Shown here: positions 5,432 through 5,444 of the stretch, piece by piece | Layout of the letters: the number at the start of each line of letters is the position of its first letter | Numbering within the stretch: the first letter of the stretch is position 1 | Source: Cytophagales bacterium | GTDB lineage: Bacteria > Bacteroidota > Bacteroidia > Cytophagales > Cyclobacteriaceae | Assembly (NCBI GenBank): GCA_024643485.1 | Contig: JAHEMU010000208.1 | Coordinates: 1-5,444, forward strand | Direction of reading: 5' to 3' | Length of the DNA: 5,444 bases | Translations under genes and position numbers: made by a program | The notes under the pieces: model-generated | Database searches by the model: none | The model's input: only the letters and a program-made list of their open reading frames with translations | Told to the model about the DNA's origin: nothing

Positions 5432-5444
5432 CTGCCTGTAGTTT

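Larger units (their letters stand above)
5158..5444. other. Non-coding repeat-rich region
   Basis: These last 287 bp have no credible gene on either strand. They comprise a first G-rich 8-bp array, a 28-bp tail, a spacer of about 75 bp containing a perfect hairpin, a second shorter array of the same unit, and a second copy of the tail. Open frames read through the arrays on the minus strand. They translate as octapeptide repeats because three 8-bp units make 24 bp, and are artefacts of the repeat. Confidence 0.85.

Overview
The window looks like chromosomal DNA of an AT-rich member of the Bacteroidota. The evidence is a C-terminal type IX secretion (Por) sorting domain on the first protein, a Bacteroidota-style lipoprotein with a lipocalin-like body, A/T-rich translation starts without clear Shine-Dalgarno sequences, and a secreted M1 aminopeptidase of the kind common in that phylum. 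A marine or soil Cytophagales/Flavobacteriia-type organism is plausible, but the genus cannot be read from this stretch.

Layout. Positions 1-915 (+) hold the 3' end of a large secreted, probably surface-attached protein with a type A T9SS tail. A hairpin with a long GC stem follows, then a short lipoprotein gene at 971-1405 (+). A strong bidirectional intrinsic terminator at 1424-1454 separates it from two convergent minus-strand genes. These are a CorA-family Mg2+/Co2+ channel (1458-2507) and, upstream of it in transcription, a secreted M1-family zinc metallopeptidase (2510-4111). The two are separated by only 2 bp and are almost certainly co-transcribed. A divergent intergenic region of about 83 bp leads to a plus-strand Gfo/Idh/MocA-family NAD(P)-dependent oxidoreductase (4195-5157).

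The last 287 bp (5158-5444) hold no credible gene. They hold two G-rich arrays of an 8-bp unit (AGGGGATG/AGGGTATA-like), each followed by a related 28-bp tail. Between them lies a spacer with a perfect GACCCC/GGGGTC hairpin. This repeat region is the least ordinary part of the window. It looks like two copies of a dispersed intergenic repeat and has clear G-quadruplex potential on the + strand.

The protein genes do not form one pathway. Only the peptidase-CorA pair shows operon structure. I see no CRISPR array, transposase, toxin-antitoxin pair, phage gene, tRNA or rRNA, and no convincing new multi-gene system.
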